Source of the DNA: a virus
IMG/VR virus record: IMGVR_UViG_3300025154_000073
Location: 1-64,000 of that record
Direction: 5' to 3' (one strand)
DNA: 64,000 nt
Below, one piece after another: positions 7,764 to 18,030 of this stretch. A program made the translations under genes and the position numbers. Every line of letters starts with the position of its first letter. The first letter of the stretch is position 1. Under the pieces are notes generated by a model that saw only the letters and a list, made by a program, of their open reading frames with translations, was not told where the DNA came from and did not search any database.

Positions 7764-10003
7764 TGATACTGACTTCTCCAGATTTGGAGCTACTTCGCAC
7801 CCGCCCAAGCACAACTAACTTAAATCTATTCATCTTCCAGCCCCGCTCGGTAATGAAGTGCAGAGTAAATGACGCATCCATAGCAAAGGGAGCTAGAGAG
7901 ATAGTCTACAACGCCGTGTCGCTTGGGTCTTATCTGGACGTTGAAGCTAATATGACTATGTTGGTAGGAACAAGCGCAGGGGCTAGTGATGTGGGGCGTA
8001 TAAGAATACGCTCGGCGGATGGGAGTCAATTTGTAGTAAGCGAAAACTCAAACATAGAATGGTCAAACGCCCTGCATCTTACAGTTTTGAGATATTGGGA
8101 AATATGGCCTATTTTTCCAAGAATCATTCCCGATCCAGCAGTTACAGATAATGTTATCTTCTACAAAGACTATGATATTGCATACACAAACCAAAATACA
8201 ATTCTTGGTACTTTTGTAAACGCAGGACCACACAGACCCGTTCTAATTGAAAACGGCACAGGGACGGTCTACTATTCATCCAACGGTATTTACAACGTAC
8301 TGGGAGATGCGCTTAGTTTCAATTGGGCATTTGAGGGAGGGACTCCAACAGGAAGCGTATCTAACACCCCTGGCAATGTTGCTTATACAGTTCCAGGTGA
8401 TTATGTAACAAGGATTATCGTTACATCTGCATCTGGCGCAGTGGATACTACATACAGATACGTTTCAGTAAAAAACAAGATTGGCGAGGGAAGCACTACT
8501 CCAACCATTAGATGGGAAATGACAAATCTTGCGGGTTCAAGGGGCGAGGCTGGGTACTCTGCCGAATTCACTGTATTTGACAATATTACTATTGACGAAA
8601 ATGCGGTAGTCATGCTTCTCGCTGATGACTGGTATGGTGGGACACATCAATCTCTTGGCGGCAACTTTCCAAATGCAGAAAAGATTTTCTTCGTTGGATA
8701 TATTGACAAGGGAAGTTTGAAATACAATTATAGAGAAAGCTCATATTCATTTACAGCATCCAGTATAACAGCACTAATGAAAAAGGCTTCTGGATTTTCA
8801 GTTTCAGTTGAAACGTCCGCCGCTCCCGATACATGGTTTAAGTTATTGAATCTTGATTGCCGCAGGGCAATTTATCATTACCTTCGCTGGCACAGTACGG
8901 TACTCAATACCACAGATTTTGAGTTTAATGGAACAGATTATCCAATTCAATACTTTGACGCTGACAGAACTTCACTATTCGATTCAATTGACAGTTTCCT
9001 TCGTGGAACACTTGTTGGAACAATGTCATCAGACCGTCAAGGTAGGTTGTACGCAGAAGTTGAACCGATGGCATACTCAGACCCAACAGGCTCGTTCACT
9101 CCTGTTATGGAGATAACCAATCGGGATTGGATGGGACAGCCTGAAATAGAAGAAAAGCACGGAGATACGGTTTCCTATGTCGAGTATGGCGGAGTTGCAT
9201 ATAGCGGAACATCAGGCACATTTCTCGCTCTACTTGCAGATGCGCCAGGTGGTGTGCCTGCGTTTAGGGGAGATGTGGAAAAGAACTCGGGTTTAGCACT
9301 TGCAGATCAGACACAATTGAATGCTCTGACTGGTAATATATATGCCAATAAGAATTCACGTTACCCATCCATAAGTTTGGACATGGCAATTCCTCCCAGA
9401 AATCTTGACATCGCTCCGTATGAAACAGTTCAGGTTATTGTAAATTCTGGAGATACTGTTCGTGGGATTGCACTGAATAAGTTATACATTCCTGACACGG
9501 CGTCATGGCAGTATGACCCCAAAAATCAAATTCTTCTCTCATCAATTACGTTTCTAAATCTTGTCAACGGACAACCTGGGGAGACTATCACCATTCCAGA
9601 CGCACCTCCCGAAGATGGGTTCGACCAGCCCGGAATTGACATTCCCAACATTCCAATATTCACACCAGTTCCAATATCTAATTCTCCTACATATACATGG
9701 GTGATAAAAATGCCAGGAGTCGGAGGAATTCCCGGACCCAGACTACCCCAAGATCATACAGCCCTGCGGGTTGATGCTTATTGCGTAGGCGGAACTTCGG
9801 TAACTTTCAATATAGAGATATGCTCTTCTGCTGGAGGTGGTGGAACAGATATATTAGCGGCAGATGCGGTTGCCACTACAACTGCGGGTACAGCAGTTCC
9901 AGCGGTATCTGCAATTCCTCTTGGAAGTTGGCTCTGGTTGGACATCTCCTCCGTATCTGGGGCAGTAAGCGAATTTGTAGTTACTTTGGCAACATCAGGA
10001 TAA
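7763..10003 (+). CDS. Tail hub/tip protein with PKD-like domain
   Basis: A 746-residue protein starting at GTG. Residues about 175-235 match a PKD/Ig-like module (SFNWAFEGG, then TVPGDYVTRIIVTS and YRYVSV). The flanking regions look like a tail hub, including late segments similar to baseplate hub beta-barrels (WKLLNLDC-like region and the MEITNRDWMGQPEIEEKHGD stretch). Ig/PKD domains on phage tips usually bind cell-surface sugars. The C-terminus is Pro- and Gly-rich and ends in a second beta domain. It belongs to the tip complex with its neighbours. Confidence 0.65.
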   Translation: MILTSPDLELLRTRPSTTNLNLFIFQPRSVMKCRVNDASIAKGAREIVYNAVSLGSYLDVEANMTMLVGTSAGASDVGRIRIRSADGSQFVVSENSNIEWSNALHLTVLRYWEIWPIFPRIIPDPAVTDNVIFYKDYDIAYTNQNTILGTFVNAGPHRPVLIENGTGTVYYSSNGIYNVLGDALSFNWAFEGGTPTGSVSNTPGNVAYTVPGDYVTRIIVTSASGAVDTTYRYVSVKNKIGEGSTTPTIRWEMTNLAGSRGEAGYSAEFTVFDNITIDENAVVMLLADDWYGGTHQSLGGNFPNAEKIFFVGYIDKGSLKYNYRESSYSFTASSITALMKKASGFSVSVETSAAPDTWFKLLNLDCRRAIYHYLRWHSTVLNTTDFEFNGTDYPIQYFDADRTSLFDSIDSFLRGTLVGTMSSDRQGRLYAEVEPMAYSDPTGSFTPVMEITNRDWMGQPEIEEKHGDTVSYVEYGGVAYSGTSGTFLALLADAPGGVPAFRGDVEKNSGLALADQTQLNALTGNIYANKNSRYPSISLDMAIPPRNLDIAPYETVQVIVNSGDTVRGIALNKLYIPDTASWQYDPKNQILLSSITFLNLVNGQPGETITIPDAPPEDGFDQPGIDIPNIPIFTPVPISNSPTYTWVIKMPGVGGIPGPRLPQDHTALRVDAYCVGGTSVTFNIEICSSAGGGGTDILAADAVATTTAGTAVPAVSAIPLGSWLWLDISSVSGAVSEFVVTLATSG

Positions 10004-10004
10004 A

Positions 10005-11486
10005 ATGACAGAACCCAACAACGCCAATAACGGAAAAATCTATAATTTAAGAATGCCAGACCCAAATAATTCAAGAGTAGCTCATACCTCGCTTGTAACT
10101 GGCTCTATGAATTTTTTGTCGTCTACATTTATGAATGCCGGTGGATACGAAAGTCCTGGCATTACAGAACCCCTTGTATGGATTTCAGACGAGCCGGGCA
10201 CGAGGGAGGCGGCTGTATTAATAAGTAGTACGATTTTAGATGTAATTACGGTCTATACTGGAGTTACCGGAACCCCATCAATAACAAGAAGTAGCAGAAC
10301 CGATTTCACACTAACAGACACTCAAGGCGTGCAGTGGCTTGGCATAAAAAAGGTGGGAAATAATTACAATATATACTATGGAGAGATTCTAACTTCCGAT
10401 TCTGTGTATAGATTCAAGAAAATGGTCATAACTCCTGGAGTTGGAAGCGTGGACACCCTTATAGATGAGATTCCTCTGTCTCCAGAAAATGGGGCATGGG
10501 ATGTGGCTCAAGTCAAAAAGGTTGAAAATATTGGTCATGTCAGTTTGGTAAAGACCTACCCAAACAAAATTTATCCATATAGATTTGATATTTATATTTA
10601 TTCTATTGACATGGATACCGAAGTTATCTCTGGTGGTCTTACCTGGTCGTCTGGGGGAACGCCTACCCACTGGAAAAGCTACATGAAAGACTTTTCTTCA
10701 CAAAGTCTGGTTTCTGTAGTAGCCCTTACAGCTTCTATGGGAGTGCTACATTGGGCTACTCATTATGTGGACGACGCAAGTAATACGGTTGGCGGAACTC
10801 CATTAATATTTCATGTTGTCGCAGACGGTGTAGACACGATTACTTTAGACACCGTTTCAAACGATTGGATAGGAAGTTGGTCTGTTGATGGTTTCTCGAA
10901 AGTTTGTCAATACAATACAAAAGATTTCTTGTTGGTTTGCGAAGCTTCAAGAAACCCATCTAACGGTCTTACGCATAGAGACTTGATAGATACCAATGGA
11001 ACAGTCACAACAGAATTCGACCCAACCACCACCATCTACAATCCAACAAGTTCAAGATTGCTTCCGTTTATATCCGATTTCGCATTTCCTGCGGTTGCAT
11101 ATATTACCGGAACGTATCATAATATAGACATCTACACTGGACAACCAACCACTCAATTTTCAATAGCGGGGGTTACGTCAATATACAATATATTTCCTAA
11201 TTTAGATGCCTTTGACGGCTCAATCTATCTTAGTGTTAGAAAAGATGCGAAAGACAAGATCATAGGAGTGAATCCGTACACTATGGATATTACAAAAACA
11301 ATTGAGGTTACTCTTCCAAGCGCATCTACTTTAACAAGTAGTACCGTAAAGAATAGTTTCAATCACGGGAATTTTTTTGTTCGGTGGGGAATAGGCGGTT
11401 TCTCCGCGCTACAAGTGTATATATCTTATTTATTCAATCTGAAATCTGGATTGAATCAAGTCCAAATGATAATTGAGCAAAACTAA
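10005..11486 (+). CDS. Minor tail protein, beta-propeller-like
   Basis: A 493-residue protein with repeated short beta hairpins and many aromatic and Thr/Ser residues. The pattern (ITRSSRTDFTLTDTQGVQWL, VSLVKTYPNKIYPYRFDIYI) suggests a beta-propeller or beta-sandwich. It lies between the hub and the fibre, with 1-nt gaps or overlaps on both sides. It may contact receptors. I do not recognise a named family. Confidence 0.55.
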   Translation: MTEPNNANNGKIYNLRMPDPNNSRVAHTSLVTGSMNFLSSTFMNAGGYESPGITEPLVWISDEPGTREAAVLISSTILDVITVYTGVTGTPSITRSSRTDFTLTDTQGVQWLGIKKVGNNYNIYYGEILTSDSVYRFKKMVITPGVGSVDTLIDEIPLSPENGAWDVAQVKKVENIGHVSLVKTYPNKIYPYRFDIYIYSIDMDTEVISGGLTWSSGGTPTHWKSYMKDFSSQSLVSVVALTASMGVLHWATHYVDDASNTVGGTPLIFHVVADGVDTITLDTVSNDWIGSWSVDGFSKVCQYNTKDFLLVCEASRNPSNGLTHRDLIDTNGTVTTEFDPTTTIYNPTSSRLLPFISDFAFPAVAYITGTYHNIDIYTGQPTTQFSIAGVTSIYNIFPNLDAFDGSIYLSVRKDAKDKIIGVNPYTMDITKTIEVTLPSASTLTSSTVKNSFNHGNFFVRWGIGGFSALQVYISYLFNLKSGLNQVQMIIEQN

Positions 11487-13639
11487 TGACTCGAAAATTA
11501 AGGAAATCTTTTTCGGAATTCGATAAGACCCTAGCCAAAGAACCAAACATTCTCTTTGGAGAACTTGGTATTCCTCTTGGGGGAAAACAAGTAGTAGAAG
11601 TTGTAACTCGCAATGGTTTTGTGTATGTTCGCCTACGAAGCAATACATCGGAAATAATTCAAGCCTTCAATGACAAGGTATCCCCCGCCTATGGACTTCC
11701 TGTACTTGTTGTCAGGGAGGGAAATCGCTATGTTATAAAAGGTAGAGATACCGAAAGATATTCAGATTGGGGAAATGATTCTCCCTATCTCCCTCGACAT
11801 GGAAACGCACACTCGTTCAATCCAGATGGAAGCGGAGGTGGGGATATGGTTTGGGTGTATGGGCAACAGATAATGCCCGCCCTGACTTTTCCGTCTGGCT
11901 CTTATGGTGCAGATAATGTATTGATTGCGTCCTATCCTCTAAAAAACCTGAACGGGGATTGGATGTATATTGGCAATACAGGAACTCCGTCTCTTACTCA
12001 ATACAATCCTGTGTCTGGGTCTGCTTTGATATTAATTAGCATTGACACCAATACAGGGAATCCTTATTTACAGGCAACCACTGGGACATACATCCCTGAG
12101 TCAATCACCAGCATACAGGGATTGATGCCCTATCTTCCAGATAATAATAGTCCCCAATACATGCCAGATTCATTTGTCAGATTGGGGAGTGGAACATCAG
12201 TAATTGATTGGGGCAATATTTATGATATTAGACAATTTATCCCAGTATTGTCCACAGGTACTTTTATTGCAGACGGGGCAATTACTCCCGTTAAATTAGC
12301 CAACGCTTCCGCCCAATACAAATATCTTGTAGCTGGCGCAACCCCGTTTGCATACGCCGAAAGCGTGGGGGCGTTGAACATCGCCAGCGGCAAGACGCTG
12401 GTTGTGTCAGAGAGCTTGACGCTGACTGCTGGGGCAGCGGGATATACACTGACAGTGCCAGGTACGGGTGTCGCATTAGTCAAGCCGACTGCGCTCACAG
12501 TTGGCTATATTCCGTTTGGGATTGCCGCAAATTTAGTTGGCGAGGATGCTGGATTATTTTGGGATAACACAAACAAAAGATTAGGAATTATTCAAGTCGC
12601 CCCCGTTGCCCCTCTGCATGTAGGCGATTCGACGGTTAATAATAGTGTTGACGCCCAGATATTAATTTCGCGTGCCGTAAATGATGATGTTGCCGGAAAT
12701 GGTCACGCATTTTCGGATTCATCCACCATCACTAGGTCTGGAACTATTGCCTACAATTCGTTTGACGGTAGAACTATATTTTCGGGAACAAATAACTACG
12801 ATCATTATGCTTTAATGCAAGCGGCGGTAACATACAATTCTTCCGGGACAATGACAAATTTGTATGGATTTATCAACGTCCCAGCCATTAGTGCCGGAAC
12901 AATAACAAATTCATACGGCATTAAGATCAATAATCCAACAGGTGCGGGAGCATTGACTAATAATTATGGGGTTTACGTAAGCGCTCTTACAAAGGGTGGG
13001 ACGCTAAACTATGCGATTTATACTGCGGGCGCTACGATAAGTTATTTTGGGGGCGCGGTAAGTTTTGCCGACACCACAGAGTCCACATCCGCATCTACTG
13101 GCGCATTAAAGGTATCAGGCGGCATAGGCGTGGCGAAGAATGTCTATATTGCTGGCAAACTCGGAGTAGGTGTAAATCCAAGTTATTATATAGACGGAGT
13201 TGTGCCGAGCGGGGCAAACAGAAGCATTCTACGATTGGGCGTATTGGGCGTAACCAATGGTTTAACCGTAGACTACACCAACACTGGCACGATAATCACG
13301 ATCCGAGGGGCTGACAGCCAACTTATAATAGGCGCACCAACTGGAGACGGAAAAGGGAAGGGGACGATTAACGCGCAGGCAGTTTATGATGATGGGGCGG
13401 GGCCGCTTACCGATTTTGTTTTTGAACCAGATTACAAAATGTTATCAATCTCGGAAATGACGAGGTATTATAATAAAGAAAAACATCTTCCAACCCTGCC
13501 TGGCATGGATGAATGGAAGGAAAAAAAGGGTTTATCTCTTGGTCAGATGTCAATAAATCTTTGGGAAACAATCGAAGTGCAGGCGAGATATATTACGGAA
13601 TTAAATCAAAGATTGGAAATTTTGGAGAAAGGAAATTAA
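11486..13639 (+). CDS. Tail fibre / spike protein
   Basis: A 717-residue protein. The N-terminal 100 residues look like a tail-attachment domain. The middle is Gly/Ala/Thr-rich with triple-beta-helix-like repeats (SGKTLVVSESLTLTAGAAGY, GALKVSGGIGVAKNVYIAGK). The C-terminus ends in a coiled coil (SINLWETIEVQARYITELNQ), like trimeric fibres that have a helical C-terminal trimeriser. It probably binds the host. A tail-fibre chaperone was looked for; only a 72-residue helical protein follows. Confidence 0.7.
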   Translation: MTRKLRKSFSEFDKTLAKEPNILFGELGIPLGGKQVVEVVTRNGFVYVRLRSNTSEIIQAFNDKVSPAYGLPVLVVREGNRYVIKGRDTERYSDWGNDSPYLPRHGNAHSFNPDGSGGGDMVWVYGQQIMPALTFPSGSYGADNVLIASYPLKNLNGDWMYIGNTGTPSLTQYNPVSGSALILISIDTNTGNPYLQATTGTYIPESITSIQGLMPYLPDNNSPQYMPDSFVRLGSGTSVIDWGNIYDIRQFIPVLSTGTFIADGAITPVKLANASAQYKYLVAGATPFAYAESVGALNIASGKTLVVSESLTLTAGAAGYTLTVPGTGVALVKPTALTVGYIPFGIAANLVGEDAGLFWDNTNKRLGIIQVAPVAPLHVGDSTVNNSVDAQILISRAVNDDVAGNGHAFSDSSTITRSGTIAYNSFDGRTIFSGTNNYDHYALMQAAVTYNSSGTMTNLYGFINVPAISAGTITNSYGIKINNPTGAGALTNNYGVYVSALTKGGTLNYAIYTAGATISYFGGAVSFADTTESTSASTGALKVSGGIGVAKNVYIAGKLGVGVNPSYYIDGVVPSGANRSILRLGVLGVTNGLTVDYTNTGTIITIRGADSQLIIGAPTGDGKGKGTINAQAVYDDGAGPLTDFVFEPDYKMLSISEMTRYYNKEKHLPTLPGMDEWKEKKGLSLGQMSINLWETIEVQARYITELNQRLEILEKGN

Positions 13640-13644
13640 ATAAA

Positions 13645-13863
13645 ATGGAAATCAGCAAAGAAGTTAAAATACAGATAATCGAGAACGAGATTGCCGCTCA
13701 TTTGAACGGACAGTATCTTTTAGAGATGCGCTATCGGGTGAGTAAAAAAATCGGTGCATCACCAGATGAATTGAAGGCAATCACGGACGAACTGACGAAG
13801 CTCGCCGCAAAACTTGACGAATGGGAGACGGTCAAGTCTGAATTGGAGAAGGAGTCAAAATGA
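13645..13863 (+). CDS. Small coiled-coil protein after the fibre
   Basis: A 72-residue protein. I chose the ATG at 13645 because GGAGAAAGGAAA lies just upstream and the fibre stop is at 13639. The sequence is two helices rich in Glu and Lys (residues 1-30 and 42-72). It could be a fibre chaperone or a small accessory protein. Its TGA overlaps the next ATG. Confidence 0.6.
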   Translation: MEISKEVKIQIIENEIAAHLNGQYLLEMRYRVSKKIGASPDELKAITDELTKLAAKLDEWETVKSELEKESK

Positions 13864-14834
13864 AAGTAACTAAAATAATTGCTGGCGCGATTGCAATAAT
13901 TCTCGCGCTTGTTGGCATAGGAGCAACCGCCGCGCAGTCTGATGTTCTCTGGCGCGGGGATGCGGAGACGGGTGATTTGTCTCAATGGGAAGTCCGCGCG
14001 CCGGGTCAAATCAGTGTCGTAACGAACCCTGTAGGACAAGGGAGATACGCGTACAAGTTTGTCCTGCCCGCCGATTTTGTTTCTCAAGGCGGAAAAGAGG
14101 CGGTATGGCTTTCTTCCAAGCCTTTCCATAGTGACGTAAGCGGCGAAGAAAAATACTATGGCTGGCAAGTGTTCATCCCAGCCGACTACCCCACCAACTC
14201 CGCATGGGCGCTTGTCATGCAGTTCAAAGGCGAGGGCACAGGTTCGCCGCCTGTTGCTTTGGGATATCGCAACAACTCGTGGAGTATAAATAATAATCCT
14301 GTTGCAGGAACTGGAAACAACGTAGTTCTTGCAAGGTTCGGAGCAACCAAAGGCAGATGGGAAAGATTTGTTTTCCATATCAAATGGTCTCCAGATCCAT
14401 CTGTGGGTTTTATTGAAGCCTGGCACAACGGAAATTTAATCTTACCACTGAAGCACGTTTCAACTATTCATCTAAGCGGCGGTAATCCGGTACAAAATTA
14501 TATTGATATGGGAATGTACCGCGATCCTAGTGTAAATGATACGGTAACTTTTTATCACGATGGGTTTATCGTGTGTAAAACCTATGTGTGTGCGGCGGGA
14601 GGACTACCCCCTGTTACTGGCGTTCCAACTCAGACAAATACTGCTCTGCCTATTACCAGAACGCCCACAGCAAGCCGTACACCTACACAGACACCTATTC
14701 CTTTTACGGTTACGCCCAGCCTGACTCCGCCTGTTGTGACTGCGACATTTACCCCAACAACCGCCCCGACATGCTTTGATGTATTCCGGTTTCGAAATGG
14801 TATTTATGAAAAGATAGGTAATATTTGCCCATGA
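13860..14834 (+). CDS. Secreted polysaccharide-lyase-like protein with Thr/Pro linker
   Basis: A 324-residue protein. Residues 1-27 form a signal peptide or N-terminal membrane anchor. Residues about 28-240 resemble the heparin-lyase-I/PF14099-type jelly roll, with LWRGDAETGDLSQWE at the start, the YGWQVFIPADY strand and WHNGNLILPLKH. The tail after residue 250 is a Thr/Pro-rich linker (TPTASRTPTQTPIPF) with a short Cys-containing end. Such linkers are characteristic of Chloroflexota surface proteins. It may digest capsule or sheath polysaccharide during infection or release. Enzyme activity is inferred from fold likeness. Confidence 0.6.
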   Translation: MKVTKIIAGAIAIILALVGIGATAAQSDVLWRGDAETGDLSQWEVRAPGQISVVTNPVGQGRYAYKFVLPADFVSQGGKEAVWLSSKPFHSDVSGEEKYYGWQVFIPADYPTNSAWALVMQFKGEGTGSPPVALGYRNNSWSINNNPVAGTGNNVVLARFGATKGRWERFVFHIKWSPDPSVGFIEAWHNGNLILPLKHVSTIHLSGGNPVQNYIDMGMYRDPSVNDTVTFYHDGFIVCKTYVCAAGGLPPVTGVPTQTNTALPITRTPTASRTPTQTPIPFTVTPSLTPPVVTATFTPTTAPTCFDVFRFRNGIYEKIGNICP

Positions 14835-15010
14835 GCAACTTATACCAAGTTCTGCCCGACTATCTAATTCCCAATTTCTATCGCAGCGGACGAGAAGGAT
14901 TCCCTGTCTATCATCCTATTTGGTCATTAGGTGAATGCTTCCTGCCGATGGATATGTTAGTCAAGCTGGAAGATGATACAATTATTCCATCGCCTTACAA
15001 TCCCGCGTGA
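14831..15010 (+). CDS. Small unknown protein
   Basis: A 59-residue protein. The ATG at 14831 overlaps the upstream TGA (ATGA). The end overlaps the lysozyme GTG by the same arrangement. It is Tyr/Pro-rich (LPDYLIPNFYRSG, VYHPIWSLGE), with no membrane segment. Coupling at both ends supports a real gene. Function unknown; it sits in the lysis cassette. Confidence 0.6.
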   Translation: MSNLYQVLPDYLIPNFYRSGREGFPVYHPIWSLGECFLPMDMLVKLEDDTIIPSPYNPA

Positions 15011-16755
15011 AGGTCAATATGCAAATAAAACAACCGCCAATATATGACGTAAGTCATTGGGAAGAAATCCCAGATTTTACAAAGGTCTCACCACGACCCG
15101 TTCTATTTATTACAAAAGCAACAGAAGGAATAACATATAAAGATGATAAATTTATTCGTTTCTTTGGTGGCATGAAACAAATAGGTGTGTTGCGTGGTGC
15201 GTATCATTTCTTCCGGCAGGCATATAATTCGGTTGCTCAGGCGAAGTTTTTTCTTGGCTTTGTGGGTCAATTTATCACTTATAAAGACTTGCTGATTTTG
15301 GATGTTGAAGAGGGTGGAGAGACGGCTCCCATGCTTCAAGACTGGCTGGAGTATGTTCGTACTGAGCGACCTAATAATCAAATCATTATATACAGTCGCA
15401 AGAACATCCTTGATAGTATTTTGATGACATCTACTCAAAGAGCTTATTTCAAAACGTTCTCTATTTGGACAGCTGGTTATCCATATTTTCCAGACCAATA
15501 CAGCACACCGCCCGCAAGTTATATTCCAGATCAGACACGTTTCGGGCCTGTTGTGCTGTGGCAATATTCAGATAAGGGGATTGTTTCAGGAATTCAAGGC
15601 TACGTGGATGTCAATTGGATTGACCCCGTTTTTCTTGAAAAGATGAACGGTTTACCTGACCCTCCTCCTCCCCCCACCGACGACACTATTTTATCCGAGC
15701 GCGAATACTTCCTTGGCGCAATTGAAAAAAGATGCGAAACTATCACAACACATGGAAAGGCAATATATAACCTAACCGAAATACTAACCGAAAAAGTAGA
15801 AAAGTTCTTTATCAGTCCACAATTGCAATCCCGCCAATATGTACCTAAGTTTTTAGAGGATTACGATCTGCACTTTGCAATAAATTGTGACGGGTGGACA
15901 ACGCCTCCATTAATCCCCACTGGCTATAACGCTTCAGAGGGTCATCCTTATGGAATTACAGGAAATGAAGAAACAGTTTATGTAAGCAAGGATAACACTT
16001 TCTCTCTTACCCGCCCCGCCTCTATCTGGAACGCCTTTTCGTTTCAAAACCGCCTGATAAAAGATGGCGTAATTCCTGTCATAAATAAGAGTGTTGATGA
16101 CATCCGTGCCCGCACAGCAATTGGGTATACACAAGATCAATCAAAGGTCTATCTAATCACAGTAGATGGTGGAGACCAGTACTCAAAAGAGGGCTTGAAC
16201 TTCCAAGAGACCGCCGCTATACTACTTAAATTAGGGTGCTATCAGGCATTTATGCTGGATGGCGGTGGCAGCACGGCAAAGGTGGTTGAAGATCACGGAG
16301 TAAAGGTTATTGGATTGACAAGTGGCGAGGATTTGGTTTTGCAGTATGGCGCACTTTTGCGCCGTGTATTGAACATTTTTGGATTACAAATGAAAGACGG
16401 GACGGTCGAACCGCCCACAGGAGAAACCATGACTCATAAAGTTTTAGTGGCAGTAAAACCGAGGATTGAACATAGCATGTATGCCAATAGCGCAAGCGTC
16501 AATCTGGCGGTTGGCACAGAGTTTGAAAGCACCATATCTTTTATCGTAAATGACCCGTCCCGCGTTGACAACGGCGTGACGTTCGTTCAGATAATCGGCG
16601 GAACGTATAACCAGTATTGGGTTCCCCTGATTTATAAATCAGTTGAATATGTCAAGGCTTTGGATGTGGTCGTTCCTCCTCCAACAACCGTCTGGCCCGA
16701 CAAATTGACAGCCCACTACGGAACCGAAACAAAGGACTACTTCCCCAATGCTTGA
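15007..16755 (+). CDS. Endolysin: GH25 lysozyme fused to phosphodiester glycosidase domain
   Basis: A 582-residue two-domain protein. Residues 10-210 are a GH25 muramidase: catalytic Asp in YDVSHW (D14), GAYHFF at 64-69 and the DVEEG motif at 99-103. After a Pro-rich linker (219-223), residues about 285-460 match the NAGPA/phosphodiester glycosidase family, with INCDGW at 292-297, ITVDGGD at 384-390 and MLDGGGST at 416-423. The first domain cuts peptidoglycan. The second may remove phosphodiester-linked sugars, for example from wall polymers. No signal peptide is seen, so export would need a holin. The fusion is unusual for a phage. Confidence 0.8.
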   Translation: MKVNMQIKQPPIYDVSHWEEIPDFTKVSPRPVLFITKATEGITYKDDKFIRFFGGMKQIGVLRGAYHFFRQAYNSVAQAKFFLGFVGQFITYKDLLILDVEEGGETAPMLQDWLEYVRTERPNNQIIIYSRKNILDSILMTSTQRAYFKTFSIWTAGYPYFPDQYSTPPASYIPDQTRFGPVVLWQYSDKGIVSGIQGYVDVNWIDPVFLEKMNGLPDPPPPPTDDTILSEREYFLGAIEKRCETITTHGKAIYNLTEILTEKVEKFFISPQLQSRQYVPKFLEDYDLHFAINCDGWTTPPLIPTGYNASEGHPYGITGNEETVYVSKDNTFSLTRPASIWNAFSFQNRLIKDGVIPVINKSVDDIRARTAIGYTQDQSKVYLITVDGGDQYSKEGLNFQETAAILLKLGCYQAFMLDGGGSTAKVVEDHGVKVIGLTSGEDLVLQYGALLRRVLNIFGLQMKDGTVEPPTGETMTHKVLVAVKPRIEHSMYANSASVNLAVGTEFESTISFIVNDPSRVDNGVTFVQIIGGTYNQYWVPLIYKSVEYVKALDVVVPPPTTVWPDKLTAHYGTETKDYFPNA

Positions 16756-17605
16756 TTCTATTGTTGCCTCACAAGGCGATAATACCAAGACCTATTCGCC
16801 TAAACGTGCTTTGCCTGACCCCGGAGTAGGCAAACGATGGGCGCGGGTAATAACTACGCCTGAGTACTGTAAAAAGAAAGGGCTACCCATCAGGAATATT
16901 CTCGAATATCCTTTGATGGTGGCAAAAAGTTTCTCGTCAATTCCTGACGTGTTTCAGCGTACCATCGCCAGTAAAGAAGAAAATCCTGTTACCCTGACCG
17001 AGCCTGTTCAACGGTGGGTGTATGCCCGCTTCAGGGAGTGCGCACCAAAGTGGCTGTCTGAGCTTGAACTATTGAAGGCGTGGCTGAATGCCTTTGAAAG
17101 CGCAAAGGCTTTTTGTAATGGTACGGGAGTCAACAAGATTGACGAGAATACTGGCGAGTACCTGTATGCCGATTTTATCGGTGGAACAGGACTGGATAAA
17201 AAAGGCTTCAAACTATGGGCTACAATTTGTCGCGGCGCGTTGGTCAAGGTATCGCAAGAGGCGTATTGGGGCGGAGAATGGCGAGTACAGATCGAGGTTA
17301 TGGATGTGTTTGATCCCGCCACCCTGACCAAGACATACAAAGGCAATGAGCATTTATTCACACCTGCGATTAGCTGGAATCGGATGTGGATCAATCCTAC
17401 AACAGCAAATCCGTATGGCACACCTGACCCCGCCATGCCTTATGGACGTGCAAATCCTTTTCCCCATTTCGGAGACGACAGAAGTACGATAGTGCCAATC
17501 CCTTTATTGGGGAAAGGCGTCAAAGTGAGTTATCTTCCGAGAGAGTGGATTGAATATCTAAATGCTGGAGACCCCTACCCTAATTTCTATTGGGAAAATT
17601 TCTAA
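16748..17605 (+). CDS. Hypothetical protein in lysis region
   Basis: A 285-residue soluble protein overlapping the lysin by 8 nt. It is Pro- and Trp-rich (VQRWVYARFRECAPKWLSEL, RMWINPTTANPYGTPDPAMP). No signal peptide, membrane segment or known motif is seen. It may be a virion or lysis accessory protein. I cannot assign a family. Confidence 0.6.
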   Translation: MLDSIVASQGDNTKTYSPKRALPDPGVGKRWARVITTPEYCKKKGLPIRNILEYPLMVAKSFSSIPDVFQRTIASKEENPVTLTEPVQRWVYARFRECAPKWLSELELLKAWLNAFESAKAFCNGTGVNKIDENTGEYLYADFIGGTGLDKKGFKLWATICRGALVKVSQEAYWGGEWRVQIEVMDVFDPATLTKTYKGNEHLFTPAISWNRMWINPTTANPYGTPDPAMPYGRANPFPHFGDDRSTIVPIPLLGKGVKVSYLPREWIEYLNAGDPYPNFYWENF

Positions 17606-17664
17606 TTATGACGTAATAAGTCCCTCATGTGAGGGATAAAATCTTGCTCGACTGGATAAAATTT

Positions 17665-18030
17665 ATGAATATTGAATTGTTTCTACAAGAAAAGAGTTGG
17701 ATTGCATTGATTGTCTATATTCTCATAAAGGAAATATGGCCGTTTTTCCGCGACAAGATTTACCCGAGCAGGATGGCGGAAGAACATTTGATTCGAGAAC
17801 GGAGGGTTAAAATGGAGGAACGCGCTTTGAAAAACGATGAGCGTAATATTATCGCTTTTGAAAGCATGTCGCTGGCCGTTCAGCACATGACTCTGGCGCT
17901 TACCAGCAACAATGAGCGACTCTCAACATTGATAGCGGATCAAGCCAGACATGCGACCTTTATGTCGGATGCCATTGCTGATATGCGCGAAAAAGTTGCA
18001 GCAGGTCATGCGGACATAAATAAAAGATAG
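17665..18030 (+). CDS. Holin-like small membrane protein
   Basis: A 121-residue protein starting at ATG 17665; a GTG at 17629 would add 12 residues. A membrane segment at about residues 11-28 (WIALIVYILIKEIWPFF) is followed by a charged coiled coil. A single helix plus charged tail next to an endolysin fits a holin or spanin-like role, but the topology is not diagnostic. It is the last gene of the block and is followed at once by a terminator hairpin. Confidence 0.55.
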   Translation: MNIELFLQEKSWIALIVYILIKEIWPFFRDKIYPSRMAEEHLIRERRVKMEERALKNDERNIIAFESMSLAVQHMTLALTSNNERLSTLIADQARHATFMSDAIADMREKVAAGHADINKR

